From: RZYY01 sp036794825
Lineage (GTDB): Bacteria > Bacteroidota > Bacteroidia > Bacteroidales > 4484-276
DNA length: 64,000 bases
Direction of reading: 5' to 3'
Assembly: GCA_036794825.1 (NCBI GenBank)
Contig: DAIRGA010000012.1
Span: 1-64,000 of the forward strand
Of the stretch, positions 28,329 to 37,412 are shown in pieces. The number at the start of each line of letters is the position of its first letter. The stretch's first letter is position 1. The notes under the pieces are model-generated. The model did not search any database and was not told the DNA's origin. It saw only the letters and a list, made by a program, of their open reading frames with translations. The position numbers were made by a program, and so were the translations under genes.

Positions 28329-29141
28329 TTATAGCCAGGCAGAATAGCAAAACATTCCGGGAAAATGTCCTGATGGGTCAATCTGTCGGTTGAAAAGGGC
28401 ATACACTGCTGATCCACTGCCGCTCATCAGCGAAAAGATCGCGCCCAGATCATAAAACCTGGCTTTGATCTCAGCAATTTCCGGATGTTTTTTAAATACC
28501 ATGATTTCAAAGTCGTTGACGATTTTGTTACGCCAATCAGTGATTGGAAGCCGGTTGGCATCACGAATATCCAACGCAGCTTTAGATGGCCGGATACCGG
28601 CATATGCCTCATTGGTACTTACTCCGAACGGGGGTTTTACGATTACCAGGAATTTTTTTGAAAGATCCATCTCCACAGCCAAAAACCGATCTCCTTTTCC
28701 AGTGGCGAAGACTGGCCGGTTGCGGATGAAAAATGCACAATCGCTCCCGATCCGCCGGGCGTAATCCTCCATTTGTTCGACGGTGAGTTTAAGGGAGAAA
28801 TAGCTGTTTATCAACCTGATCATAAAAGCGCCATCCGAGGAGCCACCACCAAGCCCCGCGCCAGTGGGGATGTTTTTATGGAGATGAATTTTCACCGGCG
28901 GCAGGTCATACTCTTTTTCCAGAGTTTTCCATGCTTTGATGCAGAGATTTTCAACGCCGTCTGCCGGAATTTCAATTCCTGAAAGGGTAAAGGCAAATTG
29001 CTGATCCTCAGCTTTTACCATTTCGAGTACATCTTTAAGCGGGACAGGTAGAAAAACCGTTTCGATGTTGTGAAATCCATCTTCTCTTCGCTCTGTAACA
29101 TGCAAACCGAGATTAATTTTTGCGTTGGGAAACAATACCAT
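28329..29141 (-). CDS. ispE: 4-(cytidine 5'-diphospho)-2-C-methyl-D-erythritol kinase IspE
   Basis: ATP-dependent kinase of the non-mevalonate isoprenoid pathway, two steps after IspD's product is formed. 270 residues. The GHMP-kinase signature PTGAGLGGGSSDGAF (~92-106), the N-terminal PNAKINLGLHV and the C-terminal MSGSGSAVYALF glycine motif are all present. It has its own TACATTTG box 21 bp upstream and is divergent from the GH3-like gene. Confidence 0.96.
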   Translation of the reverse strand: MVLFPNAKINLGLHVTERREDGFHNIETVFLPVPLKDVLEMVKAEDQQFAFTLSGIEIPADGVENLCIKAWKTLEKEYDLPPVKIHLHKNIPTGAGLGGGSSDGAFMIRLINSYFSLKLTVEQMEDYARRIGSDCAFFIRNRPVFATGKGDRFLAVEMDLSKKFLVIVKPPFGVSTNEAYAGIRPSKAALDIRDANRLPITDWRNKIVNDFEIMVFKKHPEIAEIKARFYDLGAIFSLMSGSGSAVYALFNRQIDPSGHFPGMFCYSAWL

Positions 29142-29161
29142 AGCTCCTGGTGTTTGATTGG

Positions 29162-29169
29162 CAAATGTA
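29162..29169 (-). promoter_or_regulatory. -7 box (TACATTTG) of ispE
   Basis: Exact TAnnTTTG on the minus strand, 20 bp ahead of the ispE ATG, giving a short leader of about 15 nt. Confidence 0.5.
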
Positions 29170-29213
29170 AAAACATAATTTTGGCAACATCAGACGGCCT
29201 TCGCAAATAGTAC

Positions 29214-29221
29214 TAATTTTG
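29214..29221 (+). promoter_or_regulatory. -7 box (TAATTTTG) of the GH3-like gene
   Basis: Exact TAnnTTTG, 35 bp upstream of the ATG at 29256; no clear -33 element. Confidence 0.5.
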
Positions 29222-29255
29222 CCCTTTCAAATCTTTTAAAACCCATTATGTATCA

Positions 29256-30767
29256 ATGTTTAATTCCTTTTTAACCTGGCTAATCAAAAAGCGGATTTAC
29301 CAGATCGAGCTTTTTATGAAATACCCGGAAGATGTGCAGTTGGAGTGGTTTAAAAAGCTGGTTAATGCAGCAAAAGAGACAGAATGGGGCAGGCGGTACG
29401 ATTACAAATCCATTTCCACCCCCGAAGAATACCGGAACAGGGTTCCGCTGGGCGACTACAATAATTTCAAACCCACCATTGACCGGCTGCGAAATGGCGA
29501 GCAAAACCTGCTGTGGCCGTCCGAAATTAAGTGGTTTGCCAAATCGTCGGGCACTACCAGCGATAAAAGCAAATTTATTCCCGTAAGCAGCGAAGCCCTC
29601 GAAGAGTGTCATTTCAATGCCGGGCGCGACCTGCTCGCTCTTTACTTTAACAACCATCCCGACTCACGGATTTTTTCGGGCAAAGGGCTGGTGATGGGTG
29701 GCAGCCGCAACATCACCGAAGTGAACAATGAAAGCTACTACACCGGCGACCTCTCTGCAATCCTGATTCAAAACCTGCCCTTCTGGGCGCAGTTGAAAAG
29801 CACCCCCGCCACTTCCATTGCGCTGATGGGCGAGTGGGAGAGCAAAATCGAGAAGATGGCCAAAATAACCTCCACCCATGATGTTACCAGCATTTCAGGG
29901 GTTCCGTCGTGGACGCTGGTGCTGATAAAAAGAATTTTTGAAATCACCGGGAAATCCAATCTGCTCGAAGTGTGGCCTAACCTGGAGGTCTTTTTTCATG
30001 GCGGCGTAAGTTTTAACCCTTACCGCAAGCAGTTCCGCCAGTTCATCCCATCCGATAAAATGACCTACATGGAGACCTACAACGCTTCGGAGGGATTTTT
30101 TGGTATCCAGGACCGCACCGATGAACAGGACATGCTGCTGATGCTCGATTACGGGATATTCTATGAGTTTATCCCTTTGAGCGAGTTCGAAAATGAAAAT
30201 CCGAAAACACTGCTACTAAATGAGGTGAAAGCAGGTGAAAATTACGTGCTTGTGATTTCGACCAACGGCGGTTTGTGGCGGTACATCATCGGCGACACGG
30301 TGATGTTTACCACGACAAACCCTTACAGGATCAAAATCACCGGGCGGACGAAGAATTTTATCAATGCTTTTGGCGAAGAGCTGATTGTGGATAATGCCGA
30401 AAAAGCGCTCGCCATCGCTTCAGAGAAATGTCATGCCATTGTGAATGAGTACACCGCCGCTCCGATCTATTTTTCCTCCGAAAAAACCAAAGCGGCTCAC
30501 GAATGGATCATCGAGTTTGAGGTGGAGCCGGATAATCCTGATTTCTTTAAAGAAACCCTCGACACTGCGCTCAAATCGCTCAATTCGGATTACGAAGCCA
30601 AGCGGTACAAAAATTTAATACTTGACGCTCCGGTGGTTACTTTTGCCCCAAAGGGGACATTTTACCTTTGGATGAAAAAAAAGGACAAGCTTGGCGGGCA
30701 AAACAAAGTGCCGAGGCTCTTCAACGACCGGAAATACGTGGATGAAATCCTTGAAATGATCCGGTAA
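29256..30767 (+). CDS. GH3 (auxin-responsive) family acyl-adenylating protein
   Basis: 503 residues. Plant GH3 enzymes adenylate a carboxylic acid (jasmonate, auxin) and join it to an amino acid; bacterial homologues are common in Bacteroidota but mostly uncharacterised. Family features seen: an adenylation P-loop-like FAKSSGTTSDKSKFIP (~95-110), ETYNASEGFFGIQ (~270-282) and GLWRYIIGDTVMF (~345-357) followed by TGRTKNFINAFGEEL (~365-379). No signal or membrane segment, so cytoplasmic. Its stop abuts the stop of the convergent isocitrate dehydrogenase gene. The bacterial substrate is unknown. Confidence 0.9.
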   Translation: MFNSFLTWLIKKRIYQIELFMKYPEDVQLEWFKKLVNAAKETEWGRRYDYKSISTPEEYRNRVPLGDYNNFKPTIDRLRNGEQNLLWPSEIKWFAKSSGTTSDKSKFIPVSSEALEECHFNAGRDLLALYFNNHPDSRIFSGKGLVMGGSRNITEVNNESYYTGDLSAILIQNLPFWAQLKSTPATSIALMGEWESKIEKMAKITSTHDVTSISGVPSWTLVLIKRIFEITGKSNLLEVWPNLEVFFHGGVSFNPYRKQFRQFIPSDKMTYMETYNASEGFFGIQDRTDEQDMLLMLDYGIFYEFIPLSEFENENPKTLLLNEVKAGENYVLVISTNGGLWRYIIGDTVMFTTTNPYRIKITGRTKNFINAFGEELIVDNAEKALAIASEKCHAIVNEYTAAPIYFSSEKTKAAHEWIIEFEVEPDNPDFFKETLDTALKSLNSDYEAKRYKNLILDAPVVTFAPKGTFYLWMKKKDKLGGQNKVPRLFNDRKYVDEILEMIR

Positions 30768-32237
30768 TCACTCACCTTGTCCCAGCGAGTAAGCCCGCTT
30801 TCCGCCAATGTTGTAGAGATTTTCGATCTTGATAAAATCCAGTCCCAAACCTTCGATTTGCTCCAGAAGCTGAACAATGTCGCCATGTGTTACAACAACT
30901 TGCATGTGCCCGTCATCGGATTTTTTTGCCATAAAGCGGCAGCGCCAGTGATCGGAACACCAGGTTTCGGGCAGCCCGTCAGGATAGACTTTCACTCCAC
31001 GGTTGGTCACCATTTTCAGATGAAGATTGGAGAGGGAGAGTTGTTCTAGTTTTTTGCCGAGTACCATGGGATCGCGGCCATCCGCATTCCAGTCGAGGAA
31101 AATATCCACCCCCATCAATTCCTTGGTTAGCGAAGCCGTTGGAGTGAGGTGTATTTTGATGGTTTCTTTACTCTCGTTGAATTTTGCCGGCTTCAGATCG
31201 AGGGGCAACTGACCGAGCCTCTGGATGACATGATCGGCGAATTCGCTGGTGCTCACCAGTTTATAGCTGGCATCTTTGCGAAACACATCCGCTGTATGGA
31301 ATCCGTCTTCGAGGGTTTTGAGCCAGGCATTTTCGATGGTTTCGGCCACTTTGGTCTTCCCCAGGTGCATCAGCATCATTATTGCGCCATTGAGCAGGCC
31401 TGAAGGGTTGGCGATTCCTTTGCCGGCGATATCGGGCGCCGAGCCGTGGATGGCTTCAAACATGGCGAAATCCTCACCAATATTGGCCGATCCACTCAAT
31501 CCCACCGATCCGGCAACCTGTGCGGCTATGTCGGAAATGATGTCGCCGTATAGGTTCAAAGTTACAATCACATCGAAGATTTCCGGACGTTCGGCCAGCA
31601 GCGCGGAACCAATGTCAATGATCCGGTGGTCGGTTTCGATACCGGGATATTCTTTGGACACTTCATTAAAAACCTCATGGAACATGCCGTCGGTCATTTT
31701 CATAATGTTGTCCTTGGTCATGCAGGTTACCTTTTTCCGTCCGTAAATCCTGGCATATTCGAAAGCATAGCGGACGATACGCTCCGTTCCCGGGCGTGAA
31801 ACCAGCTTTAGGCACTGTATCACCTCGCTGGTTTGCTGGTGCTCAATGCCGGCATAGAGGTCCTCTTCGTTTTCGCGGACAATCACGAGATCCATCAGAG
31901 GAAAATTGCTGCGGATGTAAGGAGTTATCGCTTTTACGGGTCTTACGTTGGAATACAATCCCAGCGATTTCCGGATGGTAACGTTGAGGCTTTTAAAACC
32001 GCCGCCCTGTGGGGTGGTGATGGGCGATTTCAAGAAAATTTTGTTGCGGCGGAGGATTTCCCACGACTCGGGCGATATTCCGGATTCAAATCCCGATTTG
32101 TAAACTTTTTCACCGATTTCGATGATATCGTAAGCGAGGTCAGCGCCGGCAGCATCAAGAATGCGGACTACTGCGTCCATGATTTCCGGGCCAATCCCGT
32201 CGCCGCGGGCTATGGTAATGCGTTGATTGGTTGACAT
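30768..32237 (-). CDS. icd: Isocitrate dehydrogenase (Thermus-type, NAD(P)+)
   Basis: Oxidative decarboxylation of isocitrate to 2-oxoglutarate in the TCA cycle. 489 residues, close to the Thermus-type enzyme, with the isocitrate/isopropylmalate dehydrogenase core: GDGIGPEI (~11-18), the arginine-rich substrate block, and the signature NLYGDIISDIAAQVAGSVGLSGSANIG. A ~150-residue C-terminal extension beyond the core is typical of this subtype. Cofactor choice (NADP or NAD) is not decided here. Confidence 0.9.
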   Translation of the reverse strand: MSTNQRITIARGDGIGPEIMDAVVRILDAAGADLAYDIIEIGEKVYKSGFESGISPESWEILRRNKIFLKSPITTPQGGGFKSLNVTIRKSLGLYSNVRPVKAITPYIRSNFPLMDLVIVRENEEDLYAGIEHQQTSEVIQCLKLVSRPGTERIVRYAFEYARIYGRKKVTCMTKDNIMKMTDGMFHEVFNEVSKEYPGIETDHRIIDIGSALLAERPEIFDVIVTLNLYGDIISDIAAQVAGSVGLSGSANIGEDFAMFEAIHGSAPDIAGKGIANPSGLLNGAIMMLMHLGKTKVAETIENAWLKTLEDGFHTADVFRKDASYKLVSTSEFADHVIQRLGQLPLDLKPAKFNESKETIKIHLTPTASLTKELMGVDIFLDWNADGRDPMVLGKKLEQLSLSNLHLKMVTNRGVKVYPDGLPETWCSDHWRCRFMAKKSDDGHMQVVVTHGDIVQLLEQIEGLGLDFIKIENLYNIGGKRAYSLGQGE

Positions 32238-32308
32238 GAAATAGAGTTTTTAGCTGATTGAAAAGAACAATCGGACAGCAGGTTAGTTTCGCAGGAATTC
32301 AAAAAGAT

Positions 32309-33799
32309 TTATCCGAGAATGGTTCCGATGATAGTGGCTGAAAGCAGGGAGGCCAGTGTGCCGCCTATGAGCGCTTTCAGGCCATATTTGGAGAGAAACC
32401 ATCGCTGATTGGGCGCCAGTCCGCCGATGCCACCGATCTGAATACCGATGGAGGCGAAGTTGGCAAATCCACAAAGCATGTAAGTTGCCATAATCACCGA
32501 TTTCTGCTGTGCAAATACTGCAGCATCCTTCATGGATGCTAAGCTGGTGTATCCCACAAACTCGCTGGCAATCAGTTTTTCGCCGAGTAGTTGGCCTACC
32601 AGGGTAATATCCTGTCCGTTTACGCCAATGGCCCACATAAGCGGAGCAAAGGTGTAGCCGAGTATAAATTCGAGAGAGATTTTTGTGTATTGACCACCGG
32701 TGAAGGAAGCTACCATATCGTTAAGGCTGGTCCAACTGCCAAATTTAACCAGGATAAAATTGACCATAGCAATAAAAGCAAAGAAGACCAGCAACATAGC
32801 GCCGACATTGGCCGCCAGTTTCAGTCCTTCGGTGGTTCCGTTGGAAAGTGCATCAAGGAAGTTTTTGCCGATTTTTTCCTGTCCGATCTCCACCTTCATA
32901 TCAATCTCTTCGGTTTGGGGCATCAGGATTTTTGACATCACAATGGCGCCGGGTGCTGCCATAACCGATGCCGTCAGCAGGTGCTTGGCGAACAGCAGCC
33001 TTTGCTGGGGGTCATCTCCTCCCAAAAAACTAATATAGGCCGCCATTACTCCGCCGGCTACAGTGGCCATCCCGCCGATCATCACCAGCAGCATTTCCGA
33101 CTTGTTCATTTTTGGCAGATAAGCCTTAATCATCAGCGGTGCTTCAGTTTGTCCCAGAAAGATATTTCCTGCCACCGAAAGACTTTCGGCGCCAGAAATC
33201 CTCAACGCTTTGGTAAGAAGCCAGGCCAGCAGCCACACTACTTTTTGAATGATTCCGAGGTAGAAGAGCACGCTGGTGAGCGCTGAGAAAAATATGATGG
33301 TCGGGAGGATCTGAAGTGCGAAAATAAATCCGAAGCTCTGGATGTTCATCAGGTCGTTGAAAAGAAAGGTGCTGCCGATTTTTGTAAAATCAAGAATAAC
33401 CACAAAAATCTTCCCTACAAATTCGAAGGTGTGCTCCACAGCTGGTATAAAAAGCACCCCAAATGCAAGTACCACCTGGATCAGCAGGCCTACCGTAACT
33501 ACCCGCCAGGCCACAGCTTTTCGGTTGGAGCTGAAGAGCCAGGCTATCAGGATCAGGACAAAAATCCCGAATAATCCCCTTATCAGCGCCATTACCGAAA
33601 ACCCGGTTTCGTCTCTCTGGACAAAAGGTTTTGCAGGAGACTTTTCCACTGGTGCAGGCGAATCAGCATTGGATGAGTTTTCAACGGAAACAGCAGCAGA
33701 GTCTGATCTGGTAATTAAAACTGTGTCACCGGATGACTGACTGGCGACAAAAAGGGGAAGTGAAAGCAGAAATGCAATGAGTAGAAGTGTATGTTTCAT
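32309..33799 (-). CDS. Concentrative nucleoside transporter (NupC/CNT family)
   Basis: 496 residues. The CNT core (~65-496) has GNIFLGQTEAPLMIKAYLP, GGMATVAGGVMAAYI and the C-terminal GFANFASIGIQIGGIGGLAPN, all family landmarks for H+ or Na+ coupled nucleoside uptake across the inner membrane. The N-terminus is unusual: a cleavable-looking signal (ends VASQSSGD) and a Ser/Pro/Ala-rich linker (~25-60) before the first transporter helix, so the N-terminus may lie in the periplasm. Confidence 0.93.
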   Translation of the reverse strand: MKHTLLLIAFLLSLPLFVASQSSGDTVLITRSDSAAVSVENSSNADSPAPVEKSPAKPFVQRDETGFSVMALIRGLFGIFVLILIAWLFSSNRKAVAWRVVTVGLLIQVVLAFGVLFIPAVEHTFEFVGKIFVVILDFTKIGSTFLFNDLMNIQSFGFIFALQILPTIIFFSALTSVLFYLGIIQKVVWLLAWLLTKALRISGAESLSVAGNIFLGQTEAPLMIKAYLPKMNKSEMLLVMIGGMATVAGGVMAAYISFLGGDDPQQRLLFAKHLLTASVMAAPGAIVMSKILMPQTEEIDMKVEIGQEKIGKNFLDALSNGTTEGLKLAANVGAMLLVFFAFIAMVNFILVKFGSWTSLNDMVASFTGGQYTKISLEFILGYTFAPLMWAIGVNGQDITLVGQLLGEKLIASEFVGYTSLASMKDAAVFAQQKSVIMATYMLCGFANFASIGIQIGGIGGLAPNQRWFLSKYGLKALIGGTLASLLSATIIGTILG

Positions 33800-33847
33800 A
33801 CCACAGATTAAAAATGATCAATTACTTTGGGAACTGAGAAATCATAG

Positions 33848-34435
33848 CTATTTCGACCTTTCGCGGCGTTTGATTTCGTCCCTGATTTTGGAAGCTTTCT
33901 CATATTCCTCCAGTTCGATTGCTTTCTTGATCATATCTTCCAGCTCCGTGACTGTGTAACGCTCATAGGGGTTTTCCTCCATATCTTCGCTCCAGTCCTG
34001 GTCTTCCTGTTTTTCGTTTTCAGTTTCCTGAACGACGATACCTGCCTGCGACATAATGTTTTCATAGGTGAAAATCGGGCAGTTGAAGCGCAATGCAAGA
34101 GCTACGGCGTCTGAGGTGCGCGAGTCAATTTCCATGATTTGTTTGCCATCGTCGCAGATCAGTTGTGCATAAAAAACGCCCTCGAAAAACTTGTTGATGA
34201 TTACCTCGTTTACCCTGATTCCATAAGCATCGGCTACCCTTTTCAAAAGATCGTGGGTGAGCGGTCTTGCCGGCTTCATTTTTTCCAGTTCGATAGCAAT
34301 GGCCTGAGCCTCAAATCCTCCAATGATTATCGGCAACCGGCGTTTCCCGTCAACTTCCCCCAGAATCAGTGCATAAGCGCCGCTCTGCGACTGGCTGTAG
34401 GACATTCCGAGAATCTCAAGTTTAAGTTTTTCCAT
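33848..34435 (-). CDS. Bifunctional nuclease family protein (DUF151 + UVR motif)
   Basis: 195 residues from the ATG at 34433-34435. Residues 1-~130 are the BFN/DUF151 domain (LPIIIGGFEAQAIAIELE, DSRTSDAVALALRF), reported as DNase/RNase in plants. An acidic linker (NEKQEDQDWSEDMEEN) leads to a C-terminal UVR motif (ELEDMIKKAIELEEYEKASKIRDEI), the UvrB/UvrC contact helix pair. The frame is open upstream to 34582, but a TACTTTTG box at 34465-34472 supports the later start. Confidence 0.88.
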   Translation of the reverse strand: MEKLKLEILGMSYSQSQSGAYALILGEVDGKRRLPIIIGGFEAQAIAIELEKMKPARPLTHDLLKRVADAYGIRVNEVIINKFFEGVFYAQLICDDGKQIMEIDSRTSDAVALALRFNCPIFTYENIMSQAGIVVQETENEKQEDQDWSEDMEENPYERYTVTELEDMIKKAIELEEYEKASKIRDEIKRRERSK

Positions 34436-34464
34436 GATCTGCGTTGTTTCTTCCAGCGAAAGTA

Positions 34465-34472
34465 CAAAAGTA
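34465..34472 (-). promoter_or_regulatory. -7 box (TACTTTTG) of the bifunctional nuclease gene
   Basis: Exact TAnnTTTG on the minus strand, 29 bp before the ATG at 34435. It decides the start in favour of the 195-residue product. Confidence 0.55.
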
Positions 34473-34598
34473 TATTTATTGATCGAAGAAAGATTGTTCC
34501 GGATGTAAGCCGGGCAATTTATTAACGTTTTAATCCGAACCAAACTAACTTCATGAAGGGTTCTTTGTTCAACGATAATCAACTTTGATCCTGCATTG

Positions 34599-35924
34599 TC
34601 ATAGGAGTTTCCCGGTGAGCATCAGCGCAGCTACCGAAAAATAGATGATGATACCGGTTACATCCACCATAGTGGCCACCAGAGGCGAGGAAGAGGTTGC
34701 CGGGTCGAAGCCGAATTTTTTCAAAAAAATGGGAATCATCGAACCGCTGACTGTGCCCCACATTACCACCCCTATCAGCGAGAAAAAGATGGTCAGCGCA
34801 AGGAAAATCCAATGCTCTCCGTAATCTGCGATCTCAAAATATTGCCATGCAAAGATTTTAAGTAAACCCACCGAACCAAGTATCAATCCGAGTGTGAGCC
34901 CCGAAAACAACTCCTTACGCAACACATAAAACCAGTCTTTGAACGACAGCTCCTTGAGCGCCATAGCTCTCACAATCAGTGTTGCAGCCTGCGATCCGGA
35001 GTTACCACCGCTGGAGATAATCAGGGGAATAAATAGCACCAGTACCACTGCAGCAGCAATCTCATGCTCAAAAAATCCCAGAGCACTGGCGGTAAACATC
35101 TCGCCAACAAAGAGGATGATGAGCCAGAATGCCCGCTTACGTACCATCGTGAACAACGGGGTTTCGGTGTATGAATCCTCGAGTGCCTCCACACCGCCGA
35201 GTTTCTGGAAGTCCTCGGTGTCGCGCTTCTCAATTTCATCCATGATGTCGTCGAATGTCACAATACCCACCAGCGTGCCATCAACGGTGGTCACCGGCAA
35301 TGCGGCGCGGTCGTATTTATCAAAATAGTGAATGGCATCCTCCTTCGACATCGTGGTAATCAGGTTTTTGTACTCATAATCCATCACCGATTCCAACGTC
35401 TGCTTTTCGTCCGCCATCAGCAGCATCCCGATCCGGATGTCATCAATCAGCTTGTTGTTGTCGTCCACCACATACACAAAGTTCAGCGTTTCGGCGCGTT
35501 TGCCGTATTTCTTTATGTTGTCAAAGGTCTTTTTTATCGTCCATTCCTTTTTGGCCTGAACGTAATAGGGGGTCATCAGCCTTGCAATGCAGCCCTCGGG
35601 ATAGCCTAACAGGGTGAGTGCAATGTTTTTCTCTTTTTCCGAAAGCAGGTTTATGCTCTCTTTGATCAGGGTGTCGGGAATGTTCTCGAGAATCTCTGTA
35701 CGGTCGTCAGGCGCCATGTTTTCCAGAATCTCGGCAGTTTGCGATGATCCCAGTTTCTGGATCATCTCTTCCTGCGTGGTGGGGGTGAAGTAGCTGAACA
35801 CCTCTGCTTTCAGATCCTTGGGGAGCATCAGGAAAGTGATCAACTGCTCGTTGTCTTTCTGGGATTCTATTACCGCGGCGATATCAGTCGGGTGAAGCTT
35901 CGACAGTACGGTATGGTTGGTCAT
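34599..35924 (-). CDS. mgtE: Magnesium transporter MgtE
   Basis: Mg2+ channel/transporter of the inner membrane. 441 residues in the standard order: an N-terminal helical superhelix (1-~125, with MAPDDRTEILENIP), a CBS pair (~130-255, ending LVGIVTFDDIMDEIE), a plug helix and five membrane segments (~285-441) with the conserved PLIISSGGNSGSQAATLIVRA pore motif. Cytosolic Mg2+ bound to the N and CBS domains closes the channel in the family. Confidence 0.97.
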   Translation of the reverse strand: MTNHTVLSKLHPTDIAAVIESQKDNEQLITFLMLPKDLKAEVFSYFTPTTQEEMIQKLGSSQTAEILENMAPDDRTEILENIPDTLIKESINLLSEKEKNIALTLLGYPEGCIARLMTPYYVQAKKEWTIKKTFDNIKKYGKRAETLNFVYVVDDNNKLIDDIRIGMLLMADEKQTLESVMDYEYKNLITTMSKEDAIHYFDKYDRAALPVTTVDGTLVGIVTFDDIMDEIEKRDTEDFQKLGGVEALEDSYTETPLFTMVRKRAFWLIILFVGEMFTASALGFFEHEIAAAVVLVLFIPLIISSGGNSGSQAATLIVRAMALKELSFKDWFYVLRKELFSGLTLGLILGSVGLLKIFAWQYFEIADYGEHWIFLALTIFFSLIGVVMWGTVSGSMIPIFLKKFGFDPATSSSPLVATMVDVTGIIIYFSVAALMLTGKLL

Positions 35925-36058
35925 GACGGAATAAACAGTAAAATGAGACGGTAAAAGTAATTAAAAAAGCGCAGTGGCATGAAAAGATGCAGCCGACAGG
36001 AAAAGCCTATTTTTGAAAATTTGTAACCAATTTCTGATGGCAACGTCAAAAACTGCGA

Positions 36059-36616
36059 ATGACATACCAGGGAGATAATTTTTACATCGGGCAGGTAGTT
36101 CACGGAAACTCTGCTGCTTACGCAATGCTGGTGGAAAGGCATAAAGATATGGTATTCACCATAGTCGTCAAAATTGTCCGCGACCGGCAGGAGGCAGAAG
36201 AAGTGGCGCAGGATGTCTTCATCAAGGCTTATCAGGCTTTGACGAAGTTTGAAGGGAAGTCGAAATTTTCGACATGGCTTTACCGGATTGCCTACAACGC
36301 TGCAATATCGAAAGCGAGAAAGCAAAAAGCCGAGTTTACGGTGATTGACGAAAGCCTTATCGAGAAGTACACCACCGACCTGGTGAGCGAGCAGATGGAG
36401 ACCTTCAGCCTTGAGGAACAGATTGAAGCACTGAATGCCGTGATGGAAAAATTGCCCGAAGAAGACAATCTGCTGCTCGATTTGTTTTACAGGAATGATT
36501 GCCCTGTGGAGGAAATCAGCGAAATAACCGGCCTGTCGGTTTCCAATGTAAAAGTGAAACTTTACAGGATACGCAAACGAATGTATGAAGAATTGAAACA
36601 ACTGATCGAACCATGA
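36059..36616 (+). CDS. ECF-type RNA polymerase sigma factor
   Basis: 185 residues. Region 2 (AYAMLVERHKDMVFTIVVKIVRDRQEAEEVAQDVFIKAYQ; ~20-60) and region 4 (LPEEDNLLLDLFYRNDCPVEEISEITGLSVSNVKVKLYRIRKRM; ~133-176) are clear, with no region 1 or 3. The stop overlaps the ATG of the next gene by 4 bp, a usual arrangement for a sigma factor with its membrane regulator. A TATTTTTG box lies at 36008-36015. The regulon is unknown. Confidence 0.93.
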   Translation: MTYQGDNFYIGQVVHGNSAAYAMLVERHKDMVFTIVVKIVRDRQEAEEVAQDVFIKAYQALTKFEGKSKFSTWLYRIAYNAAISKARKQKAEFTVIDESLIEKYTTDLVSEQMETFSLEEQIEALNAVMEKLPEEDNLLLDLFYRNDCPVEEISEITGLSVSNVKVKLYRIRKRMYEELKQLIEP

Positions 36617-37065
36617 ATACAAATAACAACGACCACATCAGCGATAATTTTCTGAGGAAAATGATACGGCAAACCCATGAGGAGAGGCCTTCGGATGATT
36701 TTGTGCAAAAAATAATGGCCGCAATTCCGGTTAGCCAGCCCGAGCCGGAAACGGTGGGAAAAACTCCCATAAAATGGTGGCAGTGGGGCTTGCTCACAGC
36801 CGCTTTTGCCGGTGTGGGTTACATGATTTTCGCAATCAACTTTTTTGGGCGCCTCAGCGGAAACACTTCTGATATCCAAGGCGTTGATGTGACAGGCTAT
36901 ATCAGCATGTTTCACTCTATTATCATTCTGGTAACCAATGGCTTCTCTATTTTGGGCTCCACATCAATACCGCTGGTAATCCTGCTTGTTGCCGCTATTC
37001 TTTATCTTGCCGACAAGTTTATCCGCCGTAAGATGAATTTGCAGGCCATGGTGATGATGTTTTAA
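36613..37065 (+). CDS. Small membrane protein, probable anti-sigma partner
   Basis: 150 residues. A hydrophilic N-terminus (~1-55, NFLRKMIRQTHEERPSDDFVQKIM) is followed by three hydrophobic helices (~57-77, ~95-115 and ~119-135). Start and stop codons overlap with the ECF sigma gene (ATGA), so co-translated. The anti-sigma role is inferred from position and topology only; no zinc-binding HxxxCxxC motif is present. Confidence 0.6.
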   Translation: MNTNNNDHISDNFLRKMIRQTHEERPSDDFVQKIMAAIPVSQPEPETVGKTPIKWWQWGLLTAAFAGVGYMIFAINFFGRLSGNTSDIQGVDVTGYISMFHSIIILVTNGFSILGSTSIPLVILLVAAILYLADKFIRRKMNLQAMVMMF

Positions 37066-37183
37066 TATCGCCCATCATATCAAAGCCTTACGTATCCTTT
37101 ATGTAATCAATTTCAGGCTGATTCTGGAATTGCAAAGTCCGGTTTTTGTAAAGTTGAGTAGTTTTGATCCAGTTTTTTTTCAC

Positions 37184-37376
37184 CACAATAGGCACAGTAG
37201 GGAACAATAGATAGAAATATTGATTTTGTTTCTTAAGAGAAATAGAGTGTCTGAATGAATTGATCAAAGATACCATCGGCGCGTTATTGAGTTTCATCTA
37301 TGTTCGAAAAACAAAAAACAATAATCAGCCGGGTGTTTGCCAAATAGCTAATCTGCCCCTACTGTGTCCTATTGTG
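37184..37376. repeat. Imperfect inverted repeat pair spanning ~190 bp
   Basis: CACAATAGGCACAGTAGGG (37184-37202) is the reverse complement of CCCTACTGTGTCCTATTGTG (37357-37376) apart from one extra base. The ~154 bp between hold no gene I can support. The whole 37066-37412 stretch (347 bp) is otherwise featureless. Confidence 0.7.
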
Positions 37377-37412
37377 CCTGATGTGGTTAACTCTTTAAAC
37401 AAAAGACCAGCG

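Noticed and set aside
34436..34582. Longer start of the bifunctional nuclease
   Set aside because: Extension overlaps a TACTTTTG promoter box and is not family-like.
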